Assembly: GCA_050249835.1 (NCBI GenBank)
Contig: JBFWPT010000073.1
Coordinates: forward strand, 1 to 13,179
Length of the DNA: 13,179 nucleotides
Reading direction: 5' to 3'
Source: Miltoncostaea sp050249835
GTDB lineage: Bacteria > Actinomycetota > Thermoleophilia > Miltoncostaeales > Miltoncostaeaceae
The notes beneath the pieces are model-generated. The model was given only the letters and a program-made list of their open reading frames with translations. It did no database searches and was not told where the DNA came from. This document shows positions 12,617-13,179 of this stretch, piece after piece. Each line of letters opens with the position of its first letter. Within the stretch, counting starts at the first letter, position 1. A program made the translations under genes and the position numbers.

Positions 12617-12621
12617 CCCCT
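12606..12621. terminator. Small hairpin centred on overlapping stop codons
   Basis: AGGGG (12606-12610) pairs with CCCCT (12617-12621) around the loop TCCTAG, which holds both the tatA stop and the convergent MFS stop. The 5-bp stem is weak, and a termination role is speculative. Confidence 0.2.
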
Positions 12622-13179
12622 ACTGGCCTCCGGCCGCAGCGCGACGGGCTCACCCGCGTGGGCCCGCGCGCCGCGGCCCGGGATCCGCAGGGTCGCGAGC
12701 GCCCCGACGAGGGCCGCCGCGCCGGCCACCAGGAACATGGTGGTGAACGCCTCCTCCGCGGGGATCGCCGGGGTGCCGGCGATGGTCACCGCGCTCAGCA
12801 CCGCGGCGCCCACCTGGCCGCCCACGACGCCGCCGATCGTGCGCATGACGGTGTTCATCCCCATCGCCACGCCGGTCACCTCGCGCGGCACGGCGTCCAC
12901 GATGAGCTTGGCGAGCATCGCGTAGACGAGGCCGACGCCGGTGCCCACGAGCACCATGGCCACCACGATCTGCCAGCCCGCGTCGTGCCCGAGGGCCAGC
13001 GCCAGGCCGCCGAGCCCGAGGATCACCGACCCGGCGCAGGTGAGCGCCTTCGCGCCGACGCGGTTCTCCAGGATGCCGCCGAGGGGGCCCACGACCAGCA
13101 TCACCGCCGACGAGGGCAGCAGGAAGAGCCCGGCGACGATCACGCTCGCCGAGAAGCCGTAGGGGATGAGCCCGGCGAC
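12613..13179 (-). CDS. MFS drug transporter (DHA2-like), 5' part outside the window
   Basis: The C-terminal 188 residues of a multi-helix exporter; the frame is open to the right edge, so the start is not here. The GTG at 13143 inside it is an internal Val codon, because the preceding residues (AGLIPYGFSAS) continue the family pattern. At least five hydrophobic helices are visible. The segment MNTVMRTIGGVVGGQVGAAV matches the conserved helix of EmrB/QacA-type (DHA2, 14-helix) proton-driven exporters. The chain ends in a short Arg/Ala-rich cytoplasmic tail. The last codon overlaps the tatA stop by 4 bp. The substrate is unknown. Confidence 0.85.
   Translation of the reverse strand, partial: VAGLIPYGFSASVIVAGLFLLPSSAVMLVVGPLGGILENRVGAKALTCAGSVILGLGGLALALGHDAGWQIVVAMVLVGTGVGLVYAMLAKLIVDAVPREVTGVAMGMNTVMRTIGGVVGGQVGAAVLSAVTIAGTPAIPAEEAFTTMFLVAGAAALVGALATLRIPGRGARAHAGEPVALRPEASRG

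Noticed and set aside
1..13179. CRISPR arrays, insertion sequences, prophage or att sites (including next to tRNA-Lys)
   Set aside because: I found no regularly spaced repeats, transposase or integrase motifs, or direct repeat of the tRNA 3' end in the window.

Overview
The window is very GC-rich bacterial DNA with tightly packed genes, many GTG starts and almost no A/T-rich spacer. It looks like a high-GC actinobacterial-type chromosome; membership in a deep class such as Thermoleophilia is a guess from gene style, not shown. A run of exactly 100 N (10043-10142) marks a scaffold join of unknown true length, so this is a draft assembly.

Layout. A tRNA-Lys(TTT) and a four-segment DUF4239/bestrophin-like membrane protein lie on the minus strand at the left edge. 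Divergent from them is a small HTH-like protein followed 9 nt later by an SDR oxidoreductase with an altered catalytic signature. A TetR regulator (minus) converges on the SDR and is divergent from a 12-segment MFS transporter, with an operator-like inverted repeat over the transporter's promoter. A MetF-like flavoprotein homologue that lacks key folate-site residues (minus) converges on the transporter and is divergent from the pyruvate dehydrogenase operon aceE-aceF-lpd. The three PDH genes overlap by ATGA/GTGA and are translationally coupled. The lpd 3' end is lost in the N gap. After the gap come a LysR regulator, then a Tat-exported protein with two VOC modules, then a tatA gene 15 nt downstream. 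A 5'-truncated DHA2-type MFS transporter (minus) converges on tatA and runs off the right edge.

Function. The core is central metabolism: AceE decarboxylates pyruvate, AceF transfers acetyl to CoA through one lipoyl domain, and Lpd reoxidises the lipoyl group. The rest is accessory: two efflux-type transporters, three regulators, an oxidoreductase, and a Tat substrate beside a Tat pore subunit.

Two patterns span several genes. (1) Four genes have a TANNNT -10 box about 5-8 nt before the start codon and no Shine-Dalgarno, which points to leaderless mRNAs. (2) Hairpins span the stop codons at all five inspected transcription-unit ends, including all three convergent junctions. I see no CRISPR array, insertion sequence, prophage or clearly new defence or biosynthetic system.
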